A stretch of DNA of 64,000 nucleotides, taken from Rhodobacteraceae bacterium LMO-JJ12 (GTDB lineage: Bacteria > Pseudomonadota > Alphaproteobacteria > Rhodobacterales > Rhodobacteraceae). Shown piece by piece: positions 41,075 to 49,352 of the stretch. The position numbers and the translations under genes were made by a program. A model generated the notes under the pieces. The model was not told where the DNA came from. It did not search any database and worked only from the letters and a program-made list of their open reading frames with translations. Within the stretch, counting starts at the first letter, position 1, and every line of letters begins with the position of its first letter. The stretch covers positions 1,550,001-1,614,000 of the forward strand of contig JAKGBX010000001.1 of assembly GCA_021555075.1 (NCBI GenBank), given 5' to 3'.

Positions 41075-41473
41075 TCAACCATTGCTGTTTTGCGCGCCTG
41101 TTGCAGTGCCGCCCTCGTAACTGGTTTTGGTTTTGAGCATCATGCCCAGCAGACCCCAGAAGAAATCTTCGCCCGGGTAGCCTTCGATTCGGGCCACTTC
41201 GGTGCCGTTTTCGATCAGGATGAAAGTGGGGGTATAGACCACCTTGCGCGCGAAAGTGAGGTCAGCGGGCACAGGATCGTCGATGTCGATCATGCGCAGG
41301 GGGGCAAAAATGCCCTCGTCTGTTTTGGGGTAAATCGGGCCGATTTCACGCTTCCAGGTGATGCAATAGGCGCATCCCTGTTGCTCGACCATAACCAGTT
41401 CACCAGCGGTGAGCGGCCCTGCAAATACCAGCGGTAGCAAGAGAAAAAGCGAAAGGGCGGCGCGTTTGAGCAT
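41075..41473 (-). CDS. soxS: Periplasmic thioredoxin SoxS
   Basis: A 132-residue protein: signal peptide 1-23 (FAGPLTA), then a short thioredoxin-like fold with CAYC (C34, C37) and RKVVYTPTFILIENGTEVAR with the cis-Pro loop. In Paracoccus, SoxS reductively reactivates SoxYZ. It is the first gene of the leftward soxS-R-T unit and is divergent from soxV. Confidence 0.9.
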   Translation of the reverse strand: MLKRAALSLFLLLPLVFAGPLTAGELVMVEQQGCAYCITWKREIGPIYPKTDEGIFAPLRMIDIDDPVPADLTFARKVVYTPTFILIENGTEVARIEGYPGEDFFWGLLGMMLKTKTSYEGGTATGAQNSNG

Positions 41474-41510
41474 TTGTAACCCGATTGACCAAAGTTCATT
41501 CTCAAGTATA

Positions 41511-41526
41511 ATTTGAATATGTGAAT
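41511..41526. promoter_or_regulatory. Candidate SoxR operator between soxS and soxV
   Basis: ATTT-N8-GAAT, one mismatch to ATTC-N8-GAAT, within an AT-rich divergent promoter region. CTCAAG direct repeats flank it (41501-41506 and 41529-41534). It ends 25 bases before the soxV ATG. Confidence 0.55.
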
Positions 41527-41551
41527 TTCTCAAGAGACGAGACGCCGCACT

Positions 41552-42289
41552 ATGTTTGATATCACCTATTTCGGCGCTCTTTTTGCAGGGTTTGCCGCTT
41601 TTTTCACCCCCTGTATCCTGCCGATGGTGCCTTTCTATCTGAGCTATATGGCGGGGATCAGCATGGCGGAGTTGAGGGGGGATGGCGAAATTGCCCCCGG
41701 AGCGGCGCGCAGGTTGGTTATTTCGGCGCTGATGTTCGCGCTGGGGGTGACGACGATCTTCATGCTGATGGGAATGGGCGCGACGGCCCTTGGGCAGACT
41801 TTTGCGCAGTGGAAAGATTGGTTGGCGTATATCGCGGCGGCGGTGATCTTTGTCTTTGGGTTGCATTTTCTGGGCGTGATCCGCATCGGGTTCTTGATGC
41901 GAGAGGCACGAATGGAGAGCAAGGCAGACCCGAGCACGGTGTTTGGGGCCTACCTTATGGGGCTTGCGTTTGGCTTTGGCTGGACCGCCTGCGTCGGGCC
42001 GGTTCTGGCGTCGATTCTGATGATTGCCAGCGGTATGGGCGATATCAGCAAGGGGGCGTTACTGCTGGCCGCGTTCGGGCTGGGCATGACTGCGCCGTTT
42101 GTTGTGGCGGCGATGTTTGCGCGCCCGTTTCTGGGATGGTTGGCGCGGCACCGTGCGAAGATGGCCTACGTTGAGAAGGCGATGGGGGTGATGCTGATCG
42201 TGTTTGCCATTCTGATCGCAACCGATACGGTGAACGTGATTTCGAATTGGATGATTGAGACATTCCCGAGCTTTGGCAAGCTTGGGTAA
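41552..42289 (+). CDS. soxV: CcdA-like thiol-disulfide transporter SoxV
   Basis: A 245-residue membrane protein with six segments, of the DsbD/CcdA type. The two redox cysteines are C21 (FFTPCILPMVP) and C147 (GWTACVGPVLA). It moves reducing equivalents from cytoplasmic thioredoxin to the periplasmic SoxW and SoxS. soxW follows 14 bases downstream. Confidence 0.95.
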   Translation: MFDITYFGALFAGFAAFFTPCILPMVPFYLSYMAGISMAELRGDGEIAPGAARRLVISALMFALGVTTIFMLMGMGATALGQTFAQWKDWLAYIAAAVIFVFGLHFLGVIRIGFLMREARMESKADPSTVFGAYLMGLAFGFGWTACVGPVLASILMIASGMGDISKGALLLAAFGLGMTAPFVVAAMFARPFLGWLARHRAKMAYVEKAMGVMLIVFAILIATDTVNVISNWMIETFPSFGKLG

Positions 42290-42303
42290 CGGGAGGAGAA
42301 GAC

Positions 42304-42885
42304 ATGAAGAGAATCGTTTTGGCGGTTGCGCTGTTGCTCGGGTTTGTCGGGGCGGGATTTGGCGCAGAGATGGGCGATGACGGGCTACACAAGGCGCCGT
42401 GGATGCGCGACACGTTCAAGGATCTGCGCGAGGATCTGGAGGAGGCCACCGCCGAGGGCAAGCGGCTGGTGGTGTTGATCGAGCAGCGCGGCTGTATCTA
42501 TTGCGCCAAGATGCATGAGGAGGTCTTTTCCGACCCGGCGTTGAGCCAATACATCGAGGATAACTATTTTGTGGTGCAGATGAACCTGCACGGCAATGAT
42601 GCGGCGGTGGATTTTGACGGCGAGGAGGCCGAGCAATCGGCCCTGATGCGCAAGTGGGGGATTCTGTTTACCCCGACGCTGATGTTCTTTCCCGAGGAGG
42701 TGCCCGAGGGGGTGACGGCCAATGGGGCAACCGTGGCGGTGATGCCCGGTGCGTTTGGTATTCAGACCACGACGGACATGTTCACCTGGGTCAACGAAAA
42801 ACGCTATGAGCTTGATGATGGGGAAGATTTCCAACGTTATCACGCCAGAATGATTAAGGAACGACAAGCCAGGGGCGGAAATTGA
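42304..42885 (+). CDS. soxW: Periplasmic thioredoxin SoxW
   Basis: A 193-residue protein: signal peptide 1-21, then a thioredoxin domain with CIYC (C64, C67) and FTPTLMFFP cis-Pro loop. It receives electrons from SoxV. GGGAGGAG precedes the ATG. Confidence 0.92.
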   Translation: MKRIVLAVALLLGFVGAGFGAEMGDDGLHKAPWMRDTFKDLREDLEEATAEGKRLVVLIEQRGCIYCAKMHEEVFSDPALSQYIEDNYFVVQMNLHGNDAAVDFDGEEAEQSALMRKWGILFTPTLMFFPEEVPEGVTANGATVAVMPGAFGIQTTTDMFTWVNEKRYELDDGEDFQRYHARMIKERQARGGN

Positions 42886-42915
42886 GCAAGAAAGTTACGT
42901 GAGTAACTTATTTGA

Positions 42916-42935
42916 AAATTCAGATTTATGAATTT
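42916..42935. promoter_or_regulatory. Candidate SoxR operator upstream of soxX
   Basis: A perfect inverted repeat AAATTCA-N6-TGAATTT, which contains ATTC-N8-GAAT, in the 134-base AT-rich gap between soxW and soxX. The same arms recur upstream of soxC. SoxR is reported to bind the soxW-soxX gap in Paracoccus. Confidence 0.75.
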
Positions 42936-43019
42936 GTTGTTGCGTTTTCGTGATCATGTAAACTACAAAGTATAGAGAGCTAACCTGAAAAAAATAAGAA
43001 GGTAGCGAAGGGAGGAAAC

Positions 43020-43487
43020 ATGAGGTTAACCACACTGACAATCGCGGCTGTGCTGAGCGCTGGTGCCGCATTTGCCGCAGATGTTGCGCCGGGGGATGTT
43101 GTCTTTGATGAAGGCAGCGTCGCAGCGTCGCTGACTGGCACGCCGGGCGATCCGGCAATGGGCGAAAAGGTCTATGCCTCCAAGAAAATGGGTAATTGCG
43201 TGGCCTGCCATCTGATCTCGTCGGTCGATGTGGCGTTTCCAGGCAATGTTGGCCCGGAGCTTGACGGGGTCGGCGACCGCTATGACGAAGCTAGGCTGCG
43301 CGGCATCCTGGCAAACTCGAAGATGACGTTCGAGGGCACTGTCATGCCAGCCTATTACAAGGTGGACGGTTTCATTCGTCCGGGCAATGCTTATAGCGGC
43401 AAGGCGGCAGACGACACGTTTGCGCCACTGCTGGAGGCCCAGCAAATCGAAGATCTGGTGGCGTTTTTGAGCACGCTCAAAGAGTGA
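43020..43487 (+). CDS. soxX: Monoheme cytochrome c SoxX
   Basis: A 155-residue periplasmic cytochrome: signal peptide 1-20 (AFA-AD), heme site C60-C63-H64 (CVACH), likely distal ligand M109 (GTVMPAYYKVDG). It pairs with SoxA to form SoxXA, which starts thiosulfate oxidation by linking it to SoxY. GGGAGG precedes the ATG. First gene of the soxXYZAB unit. Confidence 0.96.
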   Translation: MRLTTLTIAAVLSAGAAFAADVAPGDVVFDEGSVAASLTGTPGDPAMGEKVYASKKMGNCVACHLISSVDVAFPGNVGPELDGVGDRYDEARLRGILANSKMTFEGTVMPAYYKVDGFIRPGNAYSGKAADDTFAPLLEAQQIEDLVAFLSTLKE

Positions 43488-43539
43488 GCGGTGCGCGGTG
43501 CGCCACCCCGATGAGACTATTGAGCTTAAGGAGAGATAC

Positions 43540-43965
43540 ATGAGCTTCTCACGACGCGATACGCTGGCGCTCGGAGCCGGTGCTGTTGCCCTGACCATGC
43601 TGCCGATGCGCGCGGCCTTTGCGGCGGCGACAGCCGATGAGGTGATTGCCGGCTTCACCGGTGGGGCAGATATTGGCGAGGGCGGTGTGACGCTGTCTGC
43701 GCCGGAAATTGCCGAGAATGGCAACACCGTTCCGGTGGGTTTTGATGCGCCGGGGGCCGTTTCGGTTCTGATCATTGCGGCGGGCAATCCCAATCCGAAT
43801 GTGGCCACCTTCAATTTTGGTGAGCTGGCAGGGAGCCAATCGGCCTCGACGCGGATCCGGCTTGCGGGGACGCAGGATGTTATGGCGATTGCCAAGATGG
43901 CGGACGGCAGCTTTGCCAAGGCCGCGCAAACCGTAAAAGTCACCATTGGCGGCTGCGGCGGCTAA
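43540..43965 (+). CDS. soxY: Sulfur carrier protein SoxY
   Basis: A 141-residue protein with a twin-arginine signal (MSFSRRDTLALG) and the diagnostic C-terminal GGCGG; C139 carries the sulfur substrate as a thioadduct. It is exported as the SoxYZ heterodimer. GGAGAG precedes the ATG. Confidence 0.97.
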   Translation: MSFSRRDTLALGAGAVALTMLPMRAAFAAATADEVIAGFTGGADIGEGGVTLSAPEIAENGNTVPVGFDAPGAVSVLIIAAGNPNPNVATFNFGELAGSQSASTRIRLAGTQDVMAIAKMADGSFAKAAQTVKVTIGGCGG

Positions 43966-43983
43966 AGCGAGAGGATTCAAGAC

Positions 43984-44313
43984 ATGGCAGATGGTGTAAA
44001 ACCCCGCGTGAAAGCGCCCAAATCAGCCGCCGCCGGTGAGGTGGTTACGCTGAAAACCCTGATCAGCCACACGATGGAATCGGGCCAGCGCAAGGATAAG
44101 GACGGGAATGTGATCCCTCGGTCGATCATCAACCGCTTTACCTGTGACTTTAACGGCAAGAACATCATTGATGTGGCGATGGAGCCGTCGATTTCGACCA
44201 ACCCGTATTTCGAATTCGAAGCGGTGGTGCCGGAAGCGGGAGACTTCAAGTTCGCCTGGTATGACGACGATGGGTCGGTTTACGAGGAAAGCAAGTCGGT
44301 CAAGATCGGCTGA
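43984..44313 (+). CDS. soxZ: SoxZ, partner of SoxY
   Basis: A 109-residue immunoglobulin-like protein without its own signal, exported with SoxY by the Tat pathway. KVRAPKSAA-like start, LISHTMESGQRKDKDGNVIP near 25-44 and the DDDGSVYEESKSVKIG ending are SoxZ features. Eighteen bases after soxY. Confidence 0.97.
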   Translation: MADGVKPRVKAPKSAAAGEVVTLKTLISHTMESGQRKDKDGNVIPRSIINRFTCDFNGKNIIDVAMEPSISTNPYFEFEAVVPEAGDFKFAWYDDDGSVYEESKSVKIG

Positions 44314-44382
44314 GTGCTGCGCGAATGGATGCGCGCCCCGCCAAAGAAGGGCGCGCCACCGCGAAACAGGGAGGAAAACGTT

Positions 44383-45234
44383 ATGAATATCAAGACAGTA
44401 TCTTTCATCACTGCCCTCGCCATGGCTTTGCCGACTCTTGGGGCTGCGGACCCGGACGATGACAAGCTGGTGATCAATGAAGAGATCGAGATGGTCACCA
44501 AGACCAAAGCGCCAGAACATCTTGAGGGGGCGCTCGACGAGGTGATGTCGGGGTGGCATTTCCGTTCGGATGAAACGCAGGCGATGGAAATGGACGATTT
44601 CGACAATCCTGGCATGATTGATGTCGAGAAAGCGATCAAGACCTGGAACACCGCCGAGGGGTCGGAGGGGAAATCCTGTGCCGATTGTCATGGCGCGCCC
44701 GAGGACATGGCCGGGGTGAAGCCGACATATCCCAAGTGGAATGAGGCGGCCGGTGAAGTTTTCACCTTGCAGATGCAGGTTGATGATTGCCGGGTGAACC
44801 GGATGGGTGCCGAGGCCTGGAAAACCGACAAGGGTGGGTCGATCGCAATGGAGGCTCTGTTGAGTTCGGTGTCGCGTGGGTTGCCGATGAATGTGGCAAT
44901 AGACGGACCGGGGCGCGAAACCTGGGAGAAGGGTAAGGAAATCTATTATACCCGTTTTGGTCAGCTGGAATTGAGCTGTGCCAATTGTCATGAAGACAAC
45001 AATGGCAATATGATCCGGGCGGACCATCTGAGCCAGGGTCAGATCAACGGTTTTCCCACCTACCGGTTGAAGAACACCAAGCTGAACGGCGCACATTCGC
45101 GGTTCAAGGGCTGCATTCGTGACACGCGGGCCGAGACGTTCAATCCGGGCAGCCCCGAGTTTGTGGCGCTGGAGATGTATGTCGCGTCGCGCGGTAACGG
45201 GCTTTCGGTTGAAGGGCCTTCGGTGCGTAACTAA
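44383..45234 (+). CDS. soxA: Diheme cytochrome c SoxA
   Basis: A 283-residue periplasmic cytochrome: signal peptide 1-20, two heme sites C99-C102-H103 (CADCH) and C199-C202-H203 (CANCH), and the active-site C244 in FKGCIRD that becomes the cysteine persulfide heme ligand. The two-heme form matches Paracoccus SoxA. GGGAGG precedes the ATG. A run of four hairpins separates it from soxB. Confidence 0.97.
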   Translation: MNIKTVSFITALAMALPTLGAADPDDDKLVINEEIEMVTKTKAPEHLEGALDEVMSGWHFRSDETQAMEMDDFDNPGMIDVEKAIKTWNTAEGSEGKSCADCHGAPEDMAGVKPTYPKWNEAAGEVFTLQMQVDDCRVNRMGAEAWKTDKGGSIAMEALLSSVSRGLPMNVAIDGPGRETWEKGKEIYYTRFGQLELSCANCHEDNNGNMIRADHLSQGQINGFPTYRLKNTKLNGAHSRFKGCIRDTRAETFNPGSPEFVALEMYVASRGNGLSVEGPSVRN

Positions 45235-45241
45235 CAATGGA

Positions 45242-45354
45242 TCGGGCTGCTTTGGGTGGCCCGACAGGTCACAAGACATTTTGGGTCTTGTGACAAACTC
45301 GATCAAGGCGGGGGGCGCTGCCCCCCGGTCACAAAACTCAAAGATTTTTGTGAC
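45242..45354 (+). repeat. Array of four stem-loops between soxA and soxB
   Basis: Stems: TCGGGC/GCCCGA (45242-45264), GTCACAAGAC/GTCTTGTGAC (45268-45294, 10-bp perfect), GGGGGGC/GCCCCCC (45310-45326), and GTCACAAAA/TTTTGTGAC (45328-45354). The second and fourth are related. No long U-tract follows, so these may stabilise or attenuate mRNA rather than end it. Confidence 0.8.
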
Positions 45355-45362
45355 ACCCCCCG

Positions 45363-45384
45363 GGATATTTTCAGCAAGATGAAG
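45363..45384 (+). repeat. GGATATTT-N10-GAAG intergenic motif, copy 3
   Basis: A 22-base motif beginning GGATATTTTC and ending CAAGATGAAG, just after the stem-loop array and 52 bases before soxB. It differs from copy 1 at two positions. Confidence 0.6.
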
Positions 45385-45436
45385 AGGGGCGCCGGGTTTG
45401 GGCCTTGGCGTCTTTCGTGCAATGTGGAGAAGTGAC

Positions 45437-47134
45437 ATGATTTCACGGCGAGATTTTCTTCAGGTGTCGATGGCGGCATCGGCGCTCTTGGGGTCGTCGG
45501 GGTTCAGCAATTGGGCGCGGCTGGCGGCGCAGCAGGCGCTGACGCAGGACCAGTTGTTGGAATTTGACACGTTCGGAAACCTGAGCCTGATCCATGTCAC
45601 TGATATCCATGCGCAGTTGAAGCCGATCTATTTCCGCGAGCCCCAGATCAATCTGGGGGTGGGGGCCGCCAAAGGGCAGGTGCCGCATGTCACGGGGGCC
45701 GATTTTCGCAAGTTGTATGGGATCGAGGATGGCTCGGCGGCGGCTTATGCGTTGAGTTATGAGGATTTTGAGGCGCTGGCGAAGAGTTATGGCCGGGTTG
45801 GCGGGTTGGATCGGGTGGCCACCGTGGTCAATGCCATTCGGGCGGATCGGCCTGATGCGTTGCTGCTGGATGGGGGTGATACATGGCATGGGTCGTATAC
45901 CTGTCATCACACCCAAGGGCAGGACATGGTCAATGTGATGAATGCCTTGAAGCCCGATGCGATGACGTTCCATTGGGAATTCACGCTGGGCTCAGAGCGG
46001 GTGAACGAGATTGTTCAGGGGCTGCCGTTTGCGGCGCTGGGGCAGAATATTTTCGATGCGGAGTGGGATGAGCCGGCGGAGCTGTTCAAGCCTTATAAGT
46101 TCTTTGAGCGGGGCGGCGTGAAGGTTGCCGTGATCGGGCAGGCGTTTCCTTATATGCCGATTGCCAATCCGCGCTGGATGTTTCCCGAGTATTCCTTTGG
46201 CATCCGCGAAGCGAATATGCAGGCGATGGTGGATGAGGTGCGCGCGCAGGGGGCGGAATGTGTGGTTTTGCTGTCCCACAACGGGTTTGACGTGGACAAG
46301 CAGATGGCCGCGCGGGTGCAGGGCATCGACGTGATCCTGAGCGGGCATACCCATGATGCATTGCCCGAGCCTGTGCAGGTGGGGCAGACCTATGTGATTG
46401 CGTCGGGCAGCAACGGCAAATTTGTCAGTCGCATTGATCTGGATGTGCGTGACGGGCGGATGATGGGCATTCGACACAAGCTGATCCCGATTTTTGCCGA
46501 TGTGATCACGCCGGATTCCGAGGTGGCCAAGGTGATTGACGCACAGCGCGCGCCTTATGAGGACAAGCTTACTGAAGTGATAGGCACCACCGACGAGGTG
46601 CTTTATCGGCGCGGCAATTTCAATGGGACGTGGGATGATCTGATTTGTAATGCGCTGATTTCCGAGCGCGAGGCGGATATTGCGATGAGCCCCGGTGTGC
46701 GCTGGGGGCCGAGCCTGTTGCCGGGGGATGACATCACCCGCGAAGATATCTGGAACGTGTGTTCGATGAGCTATGGTGAGGCCTATCGCAGTGAGATGAC
46801 GGGTGAGTTTATCCATGTGATCCTGGAAGATGTGGCCGACAATCTGTTCAACCCGGACCCTTATTATCAGCAGGGGGGGGATATGGTGCGCGTTGGCGGG
46901 CTTGGCTATCGGATTGATGTTACCAAGCCGCAGGGGGAGAGGATCAGCGATCTGACGCTTTTGAAGACCGGTGAGAAGATCGACGCAGCCAAGAGTTATG
47001 TTGTGGCCGGGTGGGCCTCGGTGAATGAGGGCACTGAGGGGCCGCAGATCTGGGATGTGATTGAAAACCATATTTCCAAGCTGGGCACTGTGACGCTGGA
47101 ACCGAATAACTCGGTGCAGGTTGTTGGCGGGTAA
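45437..47134 (+). CDS. soxB: Thiosulfohydrolase SoxB
   Basis: A 565-residue Tat-exported (ISRRDFLQVS) 5'-nucleotidase-fold enzyme that hydrolyses the sulfonate from SoxY-bound substrate as sulfate, using two Mn ions. Metal-binding motifs in order: HVTDIHAQL, LDGGDTWHGS, LLSHNGFD and LSGHTHDALPEPV. Length matches Paracoccus SoxB. GGAG precedes the ATG. A terminator follows. Confidence 0.97.
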   Translation: MISRRDFLQVSMAASALLGSSGFSNWARLAAQQALTQDQLLEFDTFGNLSLIHVTDIHAQLKPIYFREPQINLGVGAAKGQVPHVTGADFRKLYGIEDGSAAAYALSYEDFEALAKSYGRVGGLDRVATVVNAIRADRPDALLLDGGDTWHGSYTCHHTQGQDMVNVMNALKPDAMTFHWEFTLGSERVNEIVQGLPFAALGQNIFDAEWDEPAELFKPYKFFERGGVKVAVIGQAFPYMPIANPRWMFPEYSFGIREANMQAMVDEVRAQGAECVVLLSHNGFDVDKQMAARVQGIDVILSGHTHDALPEPVQVGQTYVIASGSNGKFVSRIDLDVRDGRMMGIRHKLIPIFADVITPDSEVAKVIDAQRAPYEDKLTEVIGTTDEVLYRRGNFNGTWDDLICNALISEREADIAMSPGVRWGPSLLPGDDITREDIWNVCSMSYGEAYRSEMTGEFIHVILEDVADNLFNPDPYYQQGGDMVRVGGLGYRIDVTKPQGERISDLTLLKTGEKIDAAKSYVVAGWASVNEGTEGPQIWDVIENHISKLGTVTLEPNNSVQVVGG

Positions 47135-47179
47135 GTGTTGCAGGTCGGGGTGATCCGAGCCTTTGAAGGATAGACAAGC

Positions 47180-47208
47180 GGCCCTCCGGAGTATTGGGGG
47201 GCCTTTTT
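47180..47208 (+). terminator. Terminator after soxB
   Basis: An 8-bp stem GGCCCTCC / GGGGGGCC (one G-U pair) with an 8-base loop is followed by TTTTT, 46 bases after soxB. It implies that the genes downstream need their own promoters. Confidence 0.85.
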
Positions 47209-47311
47209 CATCTTGAGGGTTTGTGAGAACTTGGAACTGCGAGACAATCGGGACGGTTTGCGCCAAACTCGATCGCGGAAATGCGAGAGATTTTTTTGAC
47301 GGAGGCATAGA

Positions 47312-47851
47312 ATGAGACATTTGATTGCAGGGTTTGTTGGTTTTTTGGGGGTCGCATTGATGCCCGCAGCATCGGGCGCAAATTCACTTCAACTTGAGGA
47401 CCTGGTGGAGAAGGAACATGGCGCGACCGCGTGCTGGCAGCGGGTGTATTCGGATGAGCATCTGGCGGCGCACCCGGATCAGAAGGTGCGCGAGCTTCGG
47501 CTTTCGGTGTCCTATCACGTTTATGATGATCCGAACGGCCAATACAGCTTTGGCTATGACGCCCTGCGCCGGGGAGAGGGCGAAATGGGCGGGGAGGCCG
47601 GTGTCTGCTGGAACAAGCCCGAGGGCGTGGCCTGTCATGTCGAATGCGATGGGGGCGGCTTTATGCTGCGCCGGGCGCGCAACAAGGGTGATGTTCTGTT
47701 TGATCTTGAATACGTTGGATTTCTGGCGATGCGGGGGTGCGGCGATTTTGACGGGGAAGGCGGCGAGATGGAGCCCTTGGTTCCGGGGCTTGATGACAAG
47801 TTGTTCCTGCTGCATCCGGCCAATTGTGCGGCGCTTTTTGGCGAAGACTGA
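47312..47851 (+). CDS. Secreted six-cysteine hypothetical protein between soxB and soxC, 179 aa
   Basis: Signal peptide 1-22 (AASGA-NS), then a soluble domain with six cysteines (ATACWQ, GVCWNK, VACHVEC, RGCGDF, PANCAAL) suited to disulfides. No heme or CxxC site. GGAGG precedes the ATG. It lies after the soxB terminator and before the pre-soxC operators, so it appears to be its own transcription unit. I do not recognise it among named sox genes. A periplasmic role linked to sulfur oxidation is inference from position. Confidence 0.75.
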   Translation: MRHLIAGFVGFLGVALMPAASGANSLQLEDLVEKEHGATACWQRVYSDEHLAAHPDQKVRELRLSVSYHVYDDPNGQYSFGYDALRRGEGEMGGEAGVCWNKPEGVACHVECDGGGFMLRRARNKGDVLFDLEYVGFLAMRGCGDFDGEGGEMEPLVPGLDDKLFLLHPANCAALFGED

Positions 47852-47992
47852 CGCGCGATAGGCGGTGGACCGTGGCGTGGTGAGATTGCTCTGAATATTG
47901 CATTCATGTCGTAGGCGACGTGCGCGGGTGTCTTGTGCGCCGGTGGCTGTAATTGTGTGAAGTCGCGACGGGGCGCGCAACACGAATTTTTT

Positions 47993-48008
47993 ATTCGTTA
48001 ACGTGAAT
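47993..48008. promoter_or_regulatory. Candidate SoxR operator upstream of soxC, distal
   Basis: ATTC-N8-GAAT with N8 = GTTAACGT. It overlaps an ACGAAT/ATTCGT inverted repeat (47982-47998). Confidence 0.65.
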
Positions 48009-48030
48009 ATGAAGGTTTTCTTTCCATGTT

Positions 48031-48050
48031 AAATTCAATAGCATGAATTT
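48031..48050. promoter_or_regulatory. Candidate SoxR operator upstream of soxC, proximal
   Basis: AAATTCA-N6-TGAATTT, the same arms as the site before soxX. Its centre is 40 bases from the distal site. It ends 27 bases before the soxC ATG. Confidence 0.75.
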
Positions 48051-48077
48051 GTTAAAGCGTGAGGAGGGGAATTACCA

Positions 48078-49352
48078 ATGACAACCGAGCTGAAGGGCGC
48101 AAAGCCCTCAAGGCGCGCGTTTTTGAAGGGCGCGGCGGCCGCAGGTGGCACGTTGGCGGGGGCTGGCGTTGCGGCGGCGCGTGCGGCGGGTGATCCGCTG
48201 ATTACGCAAGTGCAGCCTTGGACCAGTGAGCTGGGAGATGGTGTGGACGCGGCCCCCTATGGCAGCCCGTCGCAGTATGAGGCGCATGTGAAGCGGCGCA
48301 CGGTGGATTGGCTGACCGCTGATCCGATCAGTTCGATCAATTTCACGCCGCTGCATGAGTTGGATGGGATTATTACGCCCAATGGTTTGTGTTTTGAGCG
48401 TCATCACGGCGGGGCGGCGCAGATTGCGCCGGGTGATCATCGCTTGATGATTCACGGGCTGGTCGATCAGCCGCTGGTGTTTACGATGGAGGATCTGATG
48501 CGGTTTCCGCGTGAGAACCAGGTATTCTTCCTCGAATGTGCGGCCAATACGGGCATGGAATGGCGCGGAAGCCAGCTGAATGGCTGTCAGTTCACCCACG
48601 GGATGATCCACAACGTGATGTATACTGGCGTGAAGCTGCGCCATCTGCTGGACGAGGCCGGTGTGAAGCCGAGCGGCAAATGGTTGTTGGCGGAAGGCGC
48701 GGATGCCAGCGCGATGACGCGTTCGATTCCGATGGAAAAGGCGCTGGATGATTGTCTTGTGGCCTGGAAAATGAACGGCGAGGCGTTGCGCCCTGAGCAG
48801 GGGTATCCTGTGCGGTTGGTCGTTCCCGGTTGGGAAGGCAACATGTGGATCAAGTGGTTGCGCCGCCTTGAGGTGGGGGATCAGCCTTGGCAGCAGCGCG
48901 AGGAGACCAGTAAATATACTGATCTGTTGGAAAATGGAAAAGCGCGACGCTTTACCTGGGAGATGGATGCCAAATCGGTCATCACCAACCCGAGCCCGCA
49001 AGCGCCGATCACGCATGGGTCGGGGCCGACGGTTCTGACGGGTGTGGCGTGGAGCGGGCGGGGCACGATCCCGCAGGTGGATGTGACGCTCGATGGTGGT
49101 GTGAATTGGCATAAGGCGCGCATCAGTGGGCCGTCTTTGGATAAGGCGATGCACCGGTTTTATTTCGAGTTTGAGTGGGACGGGAAACCGTTACTGCTGC
49201 AAAGTCGTGCACATGACAGCACTGGGTATGTGCAGCCCACCAAGGAGGCGTTGCGCAAGTTTCGCGGCAGCAATTCGATCTATCACAACAACGGGATTCA
49301 GACCTGGGCCGTCAACAGCCATGGGGAGGCGGAAAATGTCGAGATTTCTTAA
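48078..49352 (+). CDS. soxC: Sulfane dehydrogenase molybdenum subunit SoxC
   Basis: A 424-residue Tat-exported (SRRAFLKG at 11-18) molybdoenzyme of the sulfite oxidase family. The Mo-ligand cysteine is C154 in FFLECAANTGMEW. With SoxD it oxidises the sulfane sulfur left on SoxY, allowing full oxidation to sulfate without sulfur globules. GAGGAGG precedes the ATG. It overlaps soxD. Confidence 0.96.
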   Translation: MTTELKGAKPSRRAFLKGAAAAGGTLAGAGVAAARAAGDPLITQVQPWTSELGDGVDAAPYGSPSQYEAHVKRRTVDWLTADPISSINFTPLHELDGIITPNGLCFERHHGGAAQIAPGDHRLMIHGLVDQPLVFTMEDLMRFPRENQVFFLECAANTGMEWRGSQLNGCQFTHGMIHNVMYTGVKLRHLLDEAGVKPSGKWLLAEGADASAMTRSIPMEKALDDCLVAWKMNGEALRPEQGYPVRLVVPGWEGNMWIKWLRRLEVGDQPWQQREETSKYTDLLENGKARRFTWEMDAKSVITNPSPQAPITHGSGPTVLTGVAWSGRGTIPQVDVTLDGGVNWHKARISGPSLDKAMHRFYFEFEWDGKPLLLQSRAHDSTGYVQPTKEALRKFRGSNSIYHNNGIQTWAVNSHGEAENVEIS

